From: JAALKW01 sp963974485
Lineage (GTDB): Bacteria > Pseudomonadota > Gammaproteobacteria > Legionellales > Legionellaceae
Direction of reading: 5' to 3'
NCBI GenBank assembly: GCA_963974485.1
Contig: CAXBBS010000005.1
Coordinates: 62,001-126,000 of the forward strand
DNA length: 64,000 bases
Positions 18,073 to 27,041 of this stretch are shown here, in pieces (position 1 is the first letter of the stretch; the number at the start of each line of letters is the position of its first letter). Under the pieces are notes generated by a model. It searched no databases. It was not told the origin of the DNA and worked only from the letters and a program-made list of their open reading frames with translations. The position numbers were made by a program, and so were the translations under genes.

Positions 18073-20088
18073 TCTATTTTGACCTAAAATTAAGCTTTCT
18101 CGATCAGCTTTGTCATCTGAATCAATCGGCCTAAACATGGAGCTATGCGTCACTGTAGTTAAATTTGCTGCTGCATGGGCTTCATCTTTGGTATCGATAG
18201 GCGTTACAGTTAAATCTGGGGATGATTCTCGGGACGCGTCTAAGAGCCCATATTGTTTAGAAAAATCATATTCCTGCCTTGCCATTTTTTTTTCATAGGG
18301 GGGCAGCTCTCTTAATTCCACAAGACCTAAATCAAGCAGCATCAATTCGGCTAGCCGCATGGCATCCGGGCTTTGTTTTCTTACGGACAAATTTTCAGCA
18401 TCCCAAACAAACAGCTCATAACTACCTGGGCATGCTGTTTCGCACCATGTTTGAAAAAGCTTATGTAACTTGCCTTGAAGTATGTCGTGGACCAGTTGTT
18501 CGCTGTTGTAATAGTCAGAGAAGAAAGGGCGGCTTAAGCCACGCATCAATTCTTGATTAGAAAGCAGATATTGTAAGCCGTATTCTCCGATGATTTTGAA
18601 TACATTTCTTGTTGTTTGCTGTAAAGCGGGATTTCTTAAATAATAAGAACTGCCTGCGAAGCTAACAAAAATTTCATAAGAATGGTAATCATGGATATCT
18701 TGAAATGTCCATTTGAGACCGGTATGTTTTTTTTGCAAATGTGGTATAACTTTATAATAATAGTTTCGAAACTGCTCCTCTCGTAGGGATTGGGCCATCA
18801 GTATCACCCGTTCCCTGAGTGTTAAATCAGCTTGTTCAAAACCGTAATTATGGCTTAATTCAGAAAAAGTATCCATATAAGCACCGTTGCAGTGTGAGCC
18901 TGTGCGCACAGCGAGTGATAAAAGAATATTTTCTTTTTGATATGAGTTACGCGTGTTTTTGATAAACGATAAGACATAAGCGGCCTGTCCTAGCATGGTG
19001 GCCATCGCTTCAGGTGTTAAATCTCGGTGTGATGGTGTAACTAAACGTGAAACAAGATAAGTCATTTCACGTGTGAGCCAAGCGGCTTGTATATCCGGAA
19101 TCGCTGTGCTCAGAGGCAGTTTTAAATCAAGGCGATGCTCTTCATGAGATTTTTCAGCGTATTTCTCATGATCGGCCATTTCATTGATGAGGTTTTCGCG
19201 AAATGATGGTGAAGAAATATATAATGGTTTAAATAGTGTGAGATATTCACGGAAGTTAACCGAGGGAGCCTTGGCTAATAATTTATTCGAAACCGTGTAG
19301 GCTTCTTCGAAATGATCGAACGTTACCCTAGTTTTGCGATCTTTCATCTCGTTTAAGCGTGATTTGAGTGCGTGTGTTGTTTGTGGCGTTTCTATTTGCT
19401 CGTACGCTGCTGAGGTGAGTGGAAACTGAGTGGGTGCAGGCCGAACTTTATAAATATGACGCTGAGCATAGTCCCAGATGAGGATGTGGATGTTGGCTAA
19501 ACTGAAGATAATTGCAGCGGTACTACGCAGCAGTGCATTAAAAAACAGTATATTTGTCATCAACGCGTAGAAGGGTTCAAATATCCTGGGGAACCGACCC
19601 TGTCGAAAACTTTGGTCGAGCAAAATCATGGCGACAGCGGCAGCTGTAAATAAATACATGCCAGAAAGTGCGCAAGCGGCCAGGCTCATAAAATAAAAAA
19701 TACCCATGATAGACGTTATATGACGGGAGAGAAAAAATATGCCTTGTGAAAATCGTGGCTGAAGATGTAAATCAAACGGTAGTGTTTTGAGCTTACCATT
19801 GAGAGCACCATTGGTTATGACTTGATTCATATGACATAGGGAGGCGACGTAATTGAATACTCCGAGAAGTGCGACGCAACCGTAAAAGCTTAGGGCTATA
19901 CCGGATGATGCCGTGGGCATTAATAAGCTTAAAGGCGAGAAAGCAACCATCAGCAGTAAAGTCTGAGAGAGAAAAAGCCAGAAACGGTTGCTTGCACCAC
20001 CGTCAGCAATGGCATGTGTCTTGGATAAATAATAGGACACAACATAGGCGCTGGAGCATGCTGATAGAACAATCATCAAAAAAGGCAT
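18067..20088 (-). CDS. Membrane protein with large C-terminal cytosolic domain, effector candidate
   Basis: 673 residues, unrecognised. About five or six hydrophobic segments lie in residues 1-210 (for example FWLFLSQTLLLMVAFSPLSL and YLFTAAAVAMILL). The remaining ~450 residues are soluble and helical. The tail contains FRPIDSDDKADRES, echoing DSDDEADR in the 15184-16782 product two genes away. It stands 75 bp from the liuE stop and precedes the PARG2 pair on the same strand, so the three may form one effector-like block. No enzymatic motif recognised. Confidence 0.55.
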   Translation of the reverse strand: MPFLMIVLSACSSAYVVSYYLSKTHAIADGGASNRFWLFLSQTLLLMVAFSPLSLLMPTASSGIALSFYGCVALLGVFNYVASLCHMNQVITNGALNGKLKTLPFDLHLQPRFSQGIFFLSRHITSIMGIFYFMSLAACALSGMYLFTAAAVAMILLDQSFRQGRFPRIFEPFYALMTNILFFNALLRSTAAIIFSLANIHILIWDYAQRHIYKVRPAPTQFPLTSAAYEQIETPQTTHALKSRLNEMKDRKTRVTFDHFEEAYTVSNKLLAKAPSVNFREYLTLFKPLYISSPSFRENLINEMADHEKYAEKSHEEHRLDLKLPLSTAIPDIQAAWLTREMTYLVSRLVTPSHRDLTPEAMATMLGQAAYVLSFIKNTRNSYQKENILLSLAVRTGSHCNGAYMDTFSELSHNYGFEQADLTLRERVILMAQSLREEQFRNYYYKVIPHLQKKHTGLKWTFQDIHDYHSYEIFVSFAGSSYYLRNPALQQTTRNVFKIIGEYGLQYLLSNQELMRGLSRPFFSDYYNSEQLVHDILQGKLHKLFQTWCETACPGSYELFVWDAENLSVRKQSPDAMRLAELMLLDLGLVELRELPPYEKKMARQEYDFSKQYGLLDASRESSPDLTVTPIDTKDEAHAAANLTTVTHSSMFRPIDSDDKADRESLILGQNRF

Positions 20089-20163
20089 GTCATCTTCAAT
20101 AAAGAATGGTTATATCTGTGGTATTGTACACCAAAAGCCCTTTAAGGCAAAATATAAGTCACT

Positions 20164-21066
20164 TTAGCGGTTGGCAAGTAAGGCGGTTGCGACTTTAGAT
20201 TGATTCTTGCGTCCTAAGTGCTTGCAGATGGTATCACCTGCTGCAACGACTTTGAAAATATCAACGCCTGTTTCAATACCAAGACCATGCATCAAATACA
20301 ACACGTCTTCAGTTGCAACGTTTCCACTCGCACCTTGTGCATACGGGCATCCGCCGAGTCCTGCGATGGCACTGTCAAAGCGATGGATGCCTGCCGTTAA
20401 GGCGGTATATACGTTAGCAATGGCTTGCCCGTAGGTATCGTGAAAGTGCATGGCAAGTTTATCAAGCGGGAGGAGCGGTTTAACTGCATCAAGCAGAGCA
20501 AGTGTTTGTTTGGGTGTGCCGACACCGATGGTGTCGCCTAAGCTGATTTCATCGACACCTAACGTTAAGAGCTGCTCAACAACAGTGACAACCTGTGTTG
20601 GCGTGATACTGCCTTCATATGGACAGCCAAGAACGCATGAAATATAGGCGCGAATATGCATTTTATGTGCTTTTGCTTCATAAATGACGGGTTTAAAACG
20701 AGCGATGCTCTCTGCAATCGAGCAGTTGATGTTGCGCTGGTTAAACGATTCACTTGCGGCCGTAAATAAAGCAATATTTTTAAGACCGGCCTTGATGGCG
20801 TCTTGCATGCCACGTTCGTTGGGAACAAGTGCTGAATAATGAATGTGTTTAGGTTTGTTTATTGCATTGAAGACATCAAGATTATCAGCCAGCTGGGGTA
20901 CGGCTTTCGCTGAAACAAAACTGGTGACTTCGATGTGGGTGAGGCCCGATTGACTGAGTTGGTTGATGAGCTCAATCTTTTGTTTGCTCGGCACAAACAC
21001 GGGCTCATTTTGTAAGCCATCGCGGGGTCCAACTTCAATGAGGGTGACGCGTTCAGGAATAGGCAT
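20164..21066 (-). CDS. liuE: Hydroxymethylglutaryl-CoA lyase
   Basis: Last step of leucine breakdown: HMG-CoA to acetoacetate and acetyl-CoA. The TIM-barrel lyase begins VTLIEVGPRDGLQNE, which holds the substrate and metal residues. HFHDTYGQAIAN provides the metal-binding HxH-type region, and GLGGCPYAQGASGNVATED is the signature loop with the catalytic Cys. 300 residues, normal length. One base separates it from the liuD stop; it is the promoter-distal gene of the liu operon. Confidence 0.95.
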   Translation of the reverse strand: MPIPERVTLIEVGPRDGLQNEPVFVPSKQKIELINQLSQSGLTHIEVTSFVSAKAVPQLADNLDVFNAINKPKHIHYSALVPNERGMQDAIKAGLKNIALFTAASESFNQRNINCSIAESIARFKPVIYEAKAHKMHIRAYISCVLGCPYEGSITPTQVVTVVEQLLTLGVDEISLGDTIGVGTPKQTLALLDAVKPLLPLDKLAMHFHDTYGQAIANVYTALTAGIHRFDSAIAGLGGCPYAQGASGNVATEDVLYLMHGLGIETGVDIFKVVAAGDTICKHLGRKNQSKVATALLANR

Positions 21067-21067
21067 A

Positions 21068-23062
21068 CTAAGCTTCGGCTTCCTTGTCGTGGGATTTATC
21101 TAATTTATCTAAAGGGTTGATAGCAACCAGCGTCACGCCTTCGTTGACTTGTGATCCTATAGCATAAAAAATATCGCTCACGTAGCCGTCTTCGGGCGCG
21201 CGAATGGTGTGCTCCATTTTCATGGCTTCAAGCACCAGTAAATCATCGCCTGCTTTAACCTGATCACCGATTGCTCTCAATACGGCAACAACGGTCGCGG
21301 GCATCGGCGCGGTTAACGCATGGTTGGCTGCATGGCTTTGTGTTGCACGGATGGGATTACTCAGACGTGTTGTAGCACCATGGCCACACGGTGTGTAGAA
21401 GATACGTTGTGCGTCCTGAGACTCAACCCAGGCAACGCGTTTTTGTGTGCCGTCATCGATGATGAGTTTGTCGCCTATGCGTTCAGCATACACGGCCAAA
21501 TACGCGCCGCCATGCTCCCATATAAAGCTGTGTGTTGTGATGGGGGTGAGGTGCACGGTGTGCACGCCATCGCTAGATTCATAATAGAGGGGCCAGGTGA
21601 GGTTTTCATGGGATTGCCAAGAAAGCGTATCTTTAAATATGGGCTCGTCTTGAATATTTGCTGCCATAAAATCATGGCTTGCGGCAAATAATAAAGCATG
21701 CTGGGTGGATAGCTTGCTTGGTTTGATGGTGGTTTGATCTAGGAAATCGGTGTTAAACGTCACGGCTTTAAACGCTTGATGTGTGAGCAGCGCTTGCAGA
21801 AACGAGAGGTTGGTTTTAACACCACCTAGATGATAATGTGTGAGTGCTTGTTGCATGCGTTTCAGTGCTTCATCACGGGTTTCGCCCCAGACAATCAATT
21901 TGCTCAGCATCGGGTCGTAAAAACGTGTGATGGTGTTCTGATCGACAAAACCTGTATCTATACGTATCACAGGACCCGTGGGCTCTTCGAATACACGCAA
22001 TACTCCGGTTGAGGGGAGTCCGCCTTGCTCAGCATCTTCGGCATACACACGGCACTCAATCGCATGGCCATGAGATTTGATGTTTTTTTGTTGCAGAGGA
22101 AGTGGTTCGCCTGCAGCAATACGGAGTTGCCAAAGCACGAGATCAAGCCCGGTTATCATCTCGGTTACGGGATGCTCGACTTGCAGGCGTGTGTTCATTT
22201 CCATGAAGTAAAACTGCTCATCCTGTGTGACTAAAAATTCAACCGTACCCGCACCTTGATAATGAATGGTTTGGGCGACGGTTACAGCGGCGTCTGCAAG
22301 CGCCGCGCGAAGATTTTCAGGTAAGTTTGGTGCAGGTGCTTCTTCAATAATTTTTTGATGGCGGCGTTGAATGGAGCAATCGCGATCAAACAGATGCACG
22401 GTGTTCCCATGGTTGTCGCTCATGATTTGAACTTCGACATGGCGTGGGTTGATGATTTGTTTTTCGATGAGCATGATGTCATCACCAAAACTTGCCTGTG
22501 CTTCACGCTTGGCTGATGCGAGTGCGTTTTTAAACTGCGTTTCATCTGAAACGCTGCGCATGCCTTTCCCACCGCCACCCGAGGCGGCTTTTAAAAACAC
22601 AGGAAAGCCTATGTCACGTGCGGCTTGAAGCAAGTCGGCTTCATCTTGGCTCTCACCATGGTAGCCCGGTGTGAGCGGTACCGAGGTGTTCTCGAGGCAT
22701 TGTTTTGCCCGTTGTTTGGAGGCCATGAGCTCCATGGCGGCTACAGGCGGGCCGACAAAAATAAGATCATGTGCTGCACATGCACGCGCAAACTCTGGAT
22801 TTTCCGATAAAAAACCGTAACCGGGATGAATAGCCTCGGCACCCGAGGTGGTTGCCGCGTTGATAATAGCATCGATATTCAAATAACTTTGTGTGGCTTC
22901 TGCAGCACCGATGTATACAGCTTCATCAGCCATCTGAACATGCAAGCTGTTACGATCAGCTGCTGAATAAACAGCGATGGTTCGTATACCAAATTTTTGT
23001 GCTGTTCGTATAATACGGCAGGCAATTTCGCCGCGATTAGCGATTAAAAGAGTTGAAAACAT
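21068..23062 (-). CDS. liuD: Methylcrotonyl-CoA carboxylase, biotin-carrying alpha subunit
   Basis: ATP-dependent biotin carboxylase fused to a biotin carrier. Residues 1-450 form the carboxylase (LLIANRGEIACRIIRTA; ASGGGGKGMR ATP-grasp loop; EMNTRLQVEHPVTE). The carrier near residue 630 has VLEAMKMEHTIRAPEDG with the biotinylated Lys. Length 664 matches MCC alpha. With LiuB it carboxylates 3-methylcrotonyl-CoA. Seven bases follow the liuC stop. A propionyl- or acetyl-CoA specificity is less likely, given the neighbours. Confidence 0.95.
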   Translation of the reverse strand: MFSTLLIANRGEIACRIIRTAQKFGIRTIAVYSAADRNSLHVQMADEAVYIGAAEATQSYLNIDAIINAATTSGAEAIHPGYGFLSENPEFARACAAHDLIFVGPPVAAMELMASKQRAKQCLENTSVPLTPGYHGESQDEADLLQAARDIGFPVFLKAASGGGGKGMRSVSDETQFKNALASAKREAQASFGDDIMLIEKQIINPRHVEVQIMSDNHGNTVHLFDRDCSIQRRHQKIIEEAPAPNLPENLRAALADAAVTVAQTIHYQGAGTVEFLVTQDEQFYFMEMNTRLQVEHPVTEMITGLDLVLWQLRIAAGEPLPLQQKNIKSHGHAIECRVYAEDAEQGGLPSTGVLRVFEEPTGPVIRIDTGFVDQNTITRFYDPMLSKLIVWGETRDEALKRMQQALTHYHLGGVKTNLSFLQALLTHQAFKAVTFNTDFLDQTTIKPSKLSTQHALLFAASHDFMAANIQDEPIFKDTLSWQSHENLTWPLYYESSDGVHTVHLTPITTHSFIWEHGGAYLAVYAERIGDKLIIDDGTQKRVAWVESQDAQRIFYTPCGHGATTRLSNPIRATQSHAANHALTAPMPATVVAVLRAIGDQVKAGDDLLVLEAMKMEHTIRAPEDGYVSDIFYAIGSQVNEGVTLVAINPLDKLDKSHDKEAEA

Positions 23063-23069
23063 AGTGTAC

Positions 23070-23861
23070 TTAATCCCAAGTGACGGTTTCTTTGTTCAAA
23101 AAAGCCTGCAGGCCTTTTTGTCCTTCAGCAGATACGCGTTGTTTTGCAATTAAACCTGCGGTGAGATCTTCCAGTTGTTGATTGATCGGGTGCGTGGCGA
23201 CTTGCTGGACTAATTTTTTGGATGCACGAACGGCTCCAGGAGGAAGCGCTGCGAGTCGGCGTGCATATAGGTGCGCATGCGATGGCAGTTCTTCTTCTGG
23301 CACGCAGTGATGTATCAAGCCTAGATTGAGCGCGCATGGTGCATCTATCCGTTCAGCACTCATAAAGAGCCATGTCGCTACGCGTTCGCCTACGGCGCGT
23401 ACCACGTACGGGCTAATCACGGCAGGAATTAAACCTAATTTAACTTCAGAAAAACAAAACGTTGCGGTGTCTGCCACGATGGCGATATCACACGCGGCTA
23501 CAAGGCCTGCACCACCGCCAAAAGCGCCACCTTGGACCGCTGCAAGCGTGGGTTTCGCGCTATGATACAAGCTCGCCATGACACGGGCCAGAACTTTGGC
23601 ATCAGCAACATTTTCAGCTTCGGTGAACTTAGCCATGCGCTGCATCCAGTTGAGATCGGCGCCTGCTGAAAAATGTTGGCCATTGGCACGTAACATAATG
23701 ACACGAACATCAGGGTTTGTTTCAGCCATGTCGAGTTGCTTTTGGAGGGCATGCAATAGCGTGTCATCAAAAGCATTGTGTTTGCTCAAACGGTTAAGCG
23801 TGAGAATTAAAACATGCCCGTCCAGTTCACTGAGTAAATCTTGCATGATTTTTTGCTCCAT
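23070..23861 (-). CDS. liuC: Methylglutaconyl-CoA hydratase (enoyl-CoA hydratase family)
   Basis: Crotonase-fold enzyme hydrating 3-methylglutaconyl-CoA to HMG-CoA. NGQHFSAGADLNWMQRM forms the oxyanion hole and AVQGGAFGGGAGLVAACDIA the second CoA-binding turn; FCFSEVKLGLIPAVISPYV is typical of the liu subfamily. Start and liuB stop share one base (TAATG), so translation is coupled. 263 residues. Confidence 0.93.
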   Translation of the reverse strand: MEQKIMQDLLSELDGHVLILTLNRLSKHNAFDDTLLHALQKQLDMAETNPDVRVIMLRANGQHFSAGADLNWMQRMAKFTEAENVADAKVLARVMASLYHSAKPTLAAVQGGAFGGGAGLVAACDIAIVADTATFCFSEVKLGLIPAVISPYVVRAVGERVATWLFMSAERIDAPCALNLGLIHHCVPEEELPSHAHLYARRLAALPPGAVRASKKLVQQVATHPINQQLEDLTAGLIAKQRVSAEGQKGLQAFLNKETVTWD

Positions 23862-25468
23862 TACATTCGAAAAACACCAAACGATGAGGGTTGACTGGGT
23901 GCGTGAAGTGCTGCGTTCAAACTCAAACCTAAGACTTTACGTGTATCACGTGGCGCGATGACGCCATCGTCCCATAAGCGGGCACTGGCATAATACGGAT
24001 GGCCTTGGTGTTCATACTGCTCCCGCAACGAGGTTTTGAACGCTTCTTCATCGTCTGCTGACCAAGTATTGCCTTGTTTCGCATATTTCTCGCGGTTGAC
24101 TTGAGCTAATACGTTGGCGGCCTGTTCACCACCCATGACGGAAATGCGTGCGTTAGGCCACGTCCATAAAAAACGTGGATCGTAAGCGCGCCCGCACATG
24201 GCGTAGTTGCCCGCACCAAAGCTGCCGCCGATAATCACCGTGAATTTGGGAGCGGCCGTGTTGGCGACTGCCATCACTAGTTTTGCACCGTGTTTAGCAA
24301 TACCTTCGCTTTCGTATTTGCTGCCGACCATGAACCCTGTGATGTTTTGTAAAAAAATCAGGGGAATATTACGCTGCGAGCAAAGCTCAATAAAATGGGT
24401 GCCTTTGAGTGCGCTTTCAGAAAATAAAATGCCGTTGTTTGCAATAATACCGACAGGATGGCCGTATATATGCGCAAAACCACACACCAGGGTTGAGCCA
24501 TATAATGCTTTAAATTCATCAAATATCGAGCCATCAACCACGCGCGCGATCACTTCGCGAACATCAAACGGTTTGCGTGCATCGGTCGGAATCACGCCGT
24601 GCAATTCATCGACTGGGTATTGCGGTTCTTGGTTTTTAATGCGATTGGGAGCGTGGATTTTAGGGCGGTTCAGATGACGAACAATCGTTCGTGCCGTGTT
24701 TAGAGCATCGATATCGTTCTCGGCATAATGGTCTGCTGTACCTGATTCGCGACAATGCACCTCGGCACCACCTAAGGCTTCGGCTGAAATCACTTCGCCC
24801 GTTGCAGCTTTGACGAGTGGCGGGCCACCCAAAAAAATGGTGGCTTGCTCGCGAACCATCACCGATTCGTCCGCCATGGCCGGTACATAAGCACCGCCTG
24901 CGGTGCACGAGCCCATCACCACGGCAATCTGAGGAATATTTTTGGCTGAAAGCCGGGCTTGGTTAAAAAATATGCGTCCAAAATGCTCTTTATCGGGAAA
25001 CACATCATCTTGCATCGGTAAAAATGCACCGCCCGAATCAACCAAATAAAGACAAGGCAGATGATTCGCTTCGGCAATCGCTTGTGCTCGCAGGTGTTTT
25101 TTCACGGTCAAAGGATAATACGTCCCGCCTTTGACCGTCGCGTCGTTGATCACAATCATGCATGTTTCGCCACTGACTTGACCTATGCCTGTAATTAATC
25201 CTGCTGCAGGAACATCATCCTCATACACCTCATAGGCGGCAAGCAATGAAAGCTCTAAAAAAAAGCTGCCGGGATCAAGTAAATGCTGTAAACGTGCGCG
25301 AGGTAGTAATTTTCCATGTTTTTGGTGCCGCTCGCGTGCGCGTGCATTGCCGCCTTCAGCAAGTTTTTTGTGGGTGTGGTTTAAATTTTCAACCAGCGCG
25401 TCCATGTGAGCTTGGTTAGCTTTAAACGATGCGCTGGCAGCATTTAATCCGGTGGTGAGTGTGGTCAT
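23861..25468 (-). CDS. liuB: Methylcrotonyl-CoA carboxylase, carboxyltransferase beta subunit
   Basis: Transfers carboxyl from biotin on LiuD to methylcrotonyl-CoA. It has the two-crotonase-half organisation with GGTYYPLTVKKHLRAQ, CLYLVDSGGAFLPMQ, GSCTAGGAYVPAMADE and ITGFMVGSKYESEGIAKHGA. The frame opens at a TTG (25474), but the ATG at 25468 gives MTTLTTGLN and 535 residues, normal for the family. It sits directly downstream of the small membrane protein gene. Confidence 0.95.
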   Translation of the reverse strand: MTTLTTGLNAASASFKANQAHMDALVENLNHTHKKLAEGGNARARERHQKHGKLLPRARLQHLLDPGSFFLELSLLAAYEVYEDDVPAAGLITGIGQVSGETCMIVINDATVKGGTYYPLTVKKHLRAQAIAEANHLPCLYLVDSGGAFLPMQDDVFPDKEHFGRIFFNQARLSAKNIPQIAVVMGSCTAGGAYVPAMADESVMVREQATIFLGGPPLVKAATGEVISAEALGGAEVHCRESGTADHYAENDIDALNTARTIVRHLNRPKIHAPNRIKNQEPQYPVDELHGVIPTDARKPFDVREVIARVVDGSIFDEFKALYGSTLVCGFAHIYGHPVGIIANNGILFSESALKGTHFIELCSQRNIPLIFLQNITGFMVGSKYESEGIAKHGAKLVMAVANTAAPKFTVIIGGSFGAGNYAMCGRAYDPRFLWTWPNARISVMGGEQAANVLAQVNREKYAKQGNTWSADDEEAFKTSLREQYEHQGHPYYASARLWDDGVIAPRDTRKVLGLSLNAALHAPSQPSSFGVFRM

Positions 25469-25482
25469 CAACAAGCCTCAAA

Positions 25483-25797
25483 TTAGTGAATAAGGTAACT
25501 GCTCATGGCAATAATTAACCATAAGACCCAGGTAAGTTCAATAAAATAAGGCATGTGTTTGCGTTTGATAAGCTTGTAAACCAGCGCAGGAATTGCAGCA
25601 ATAACAAGCGGCACCAGCACTAAGGTAAATACATTACGAAAAACTTCCCCGACAAAGCCCGAGCCAAAGAGTGGCGCAAGCAAGGTGTTGATGTAAGTAT
25701 AAAAAATATCGGTGTAAAGCACAAAAAGCTTGGCATATTTCGCGAACATAATCACCAGCATGCTAAGCAGAAGGTAGAGTAAACTTTGTTTAAGCAT
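25483..25797 (-). CDS. Small membrane protein inside the liu operon
   Basis: 104 residues starting MLKQSLLYLLLSMLVIMFAK, with AAGGAT 7 nt upstream; the open frame extends 7 codons earlier but has no better start. Three hydrophobic segments (roughly 3-20, 52-75 and 83-102) with a KLIKRKH basic loop. Unrecognised. Lying 14 bp before liuB and 32 bp after the thiolase, it is co-transcribed with leucine breakdown. Transport or membrane anchoring of the pathway is possible but unsupported. Confidence 0.6.
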   Translation of the reverse strand: MLKQSLLYLLLSMLVIMFAKYAKLFVLYTDIFYTYINTLLAPLFGSGFVGEVFRNVFTLVLVPLVIAAIPALVYKLIKRKHMPYFIELTWVLWLIIAMSSYLIH

Positions 25798-25829
25798 ATT
25801 TATATCCTTATATATCAAATATCAAATAC

Positions 25830-27041
25830 TTAAAAACACTCAAGAGCAATTGCGGTGGCTTCACCACCACCGATGCATAAGGCTGCAACGCCTTTATGGG
25901 CATTTTTTTGTTTTAAGGCATGGATTAACGTGACGAGAATACGCGCACCCGAGGCGCCAATCGGATGGCCCAGTGCACAAGCCCCGCCATGAATATTAAC
26001 CCGATTGATATCAAGTTTGAGGGCTTGAATGGCCAGAAGCGTGACCATGGCAAAGGCTTCGTTGATTTCATATAAATCCACCTCGTTGGCTTGCCATCCA
26101 GCTTTATCTAAAACTTTTTGAATCGCACCGATAGGGGCCGTTGTAAAATATTCGGGTGGGCCTGCGTGGGTGGCGTGCGCTTTAATGCGTGCAAGCGGTT
26201 TAATGCCGTGGTGCTCGGCCATGGCCGCGGTCATGAGCATCAAGCTTGAAGCGCCATCGGCGATTGAACTGGCGTTGCCGGCCGTGACGGTGCCATCAGG
26301 ACTAAAGGCTGCTCGTAGGCGACCCAATTTTTCGAGTTTACTTGCATCAGGCCCTTCATCTGTGTCAACCGTATGACTGCCTTTACGGGTTGTGATGGTG
26401 ACCGGTGCAATCTCGTGATTAAAAGCACCTTGAGCGTGCGCATCCAGTGCACGCTGCATCGAGCGCGCGGCAAACTCATCTTGTTCCTCGCGCGTGATGC
26501 CAAACTCTTTGGCGGTGCGATCGGCAAAAACCCCCATGAGTTGACCTGGTTCGTAGGCGTCTTCAAGACCATCAAAACATAGGTGGTCAAGCAGTTCCCC
26601 GTGACCTAAGCGGTAGCCGCCTCGTGCTTTGGGCACTAAATAAGGTGCGCGACTCATGTTTTCCATGCCACCGGCCAGCACGCAGCGTGCCGTTTCAGCT
26701 TTAATCAAATCATGGGCAAGCATCACGGCTTTCATGCCCGAGCCACACATTTTATTGAGCGTCGTCGCACCTACGGCATTGGGTATGCCCGCTTTTAAAG
26801 CAGCTTGACGTGCAGGCGCTTGCCCGAGTCCTGCTTGCAACACACAGCCCATCAAAACCTCGTTGATAAGTTCTGGAGCAATATTTGTATGCTTCAGTGC
26901 TGCTTTAAGAGCTACAGATCCCAGTTCAGGTGCCGTAAGAGTTGATAGGCTCCCGAGCAAATTGCCAGAAGGTGTGCGACAAGCCGCAACAATTACCACG
27001 TCTTTATCTTTATTATTATCATCATGATGATTAGGCTTCAT
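25830..27041 (-). CDS. atoB: Acetyl-CoA acetyltransferase (thiolase)
   Basis: Condenses or cleaves acetoacetyl-CoA. LNKMCGSGMKAVMLA carries the nucleophilic Cys; GGACALGHPIGASGARI carries the catalytic His; CIGGGEATAIAL carries the second Cys. The frame opens earlier (27074), but the ATG at 27041 with AAGGA 8 nt upstream is preferred. It overlaps the end of the dehydrogenase gene by 11 bp. In this operon it would complete the conversion of leucine carbon to acetyl-CoA once acetoacetate is activated. Confidence 0.93.
   Translation of the reverse strand: MKPNHHDDNNKDKDVVIVAACRTPSGNLLGSLSTLTAPELGSVALKAALKHTNIAPELINEVLMGCVLQAGLGQAPARQAALKAGIPNAVGATTLNKMCGSGMKAVMLAHDLIKAETARCVLAGGMENMSRAPYLVPKARGGYRLGHGELLDHLCFDGLEDAYEPGQLMGVFADRTAKEFGITREEQDEFAARSMQRALDAHAQGAFNHEIAPVTITTRKGSHTVDTDEGPDASKLEKLGRLRAAFSPDGTVTAGNASSIADGASSLMLMTAAMAEHHGIKPLARIKAHATHAGPPEYFTTAPIGAIQKVLDKAGWQANEVDLYEINEAFAMVTLLAIQALKLDINRVNIHGGACALGHPIGASGARILVTLIHALKQKNAHKGVAALCIGGGEATAIALECF

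Noticed and set aside
21320..21691. 123-codon plus-strand frame inside liuD
   Set aside because: Antisense to conserved MCC alpha; Cys-rich artefact translation without motif or ribosome site.
24207..24677. 156-codon open frame on the plus strand inside liuB
   Set aside because: It is antisense to a well-conserved carboxyltransferase and has no ribosome site or recognisable motif; the composition is that of a shadow frame.
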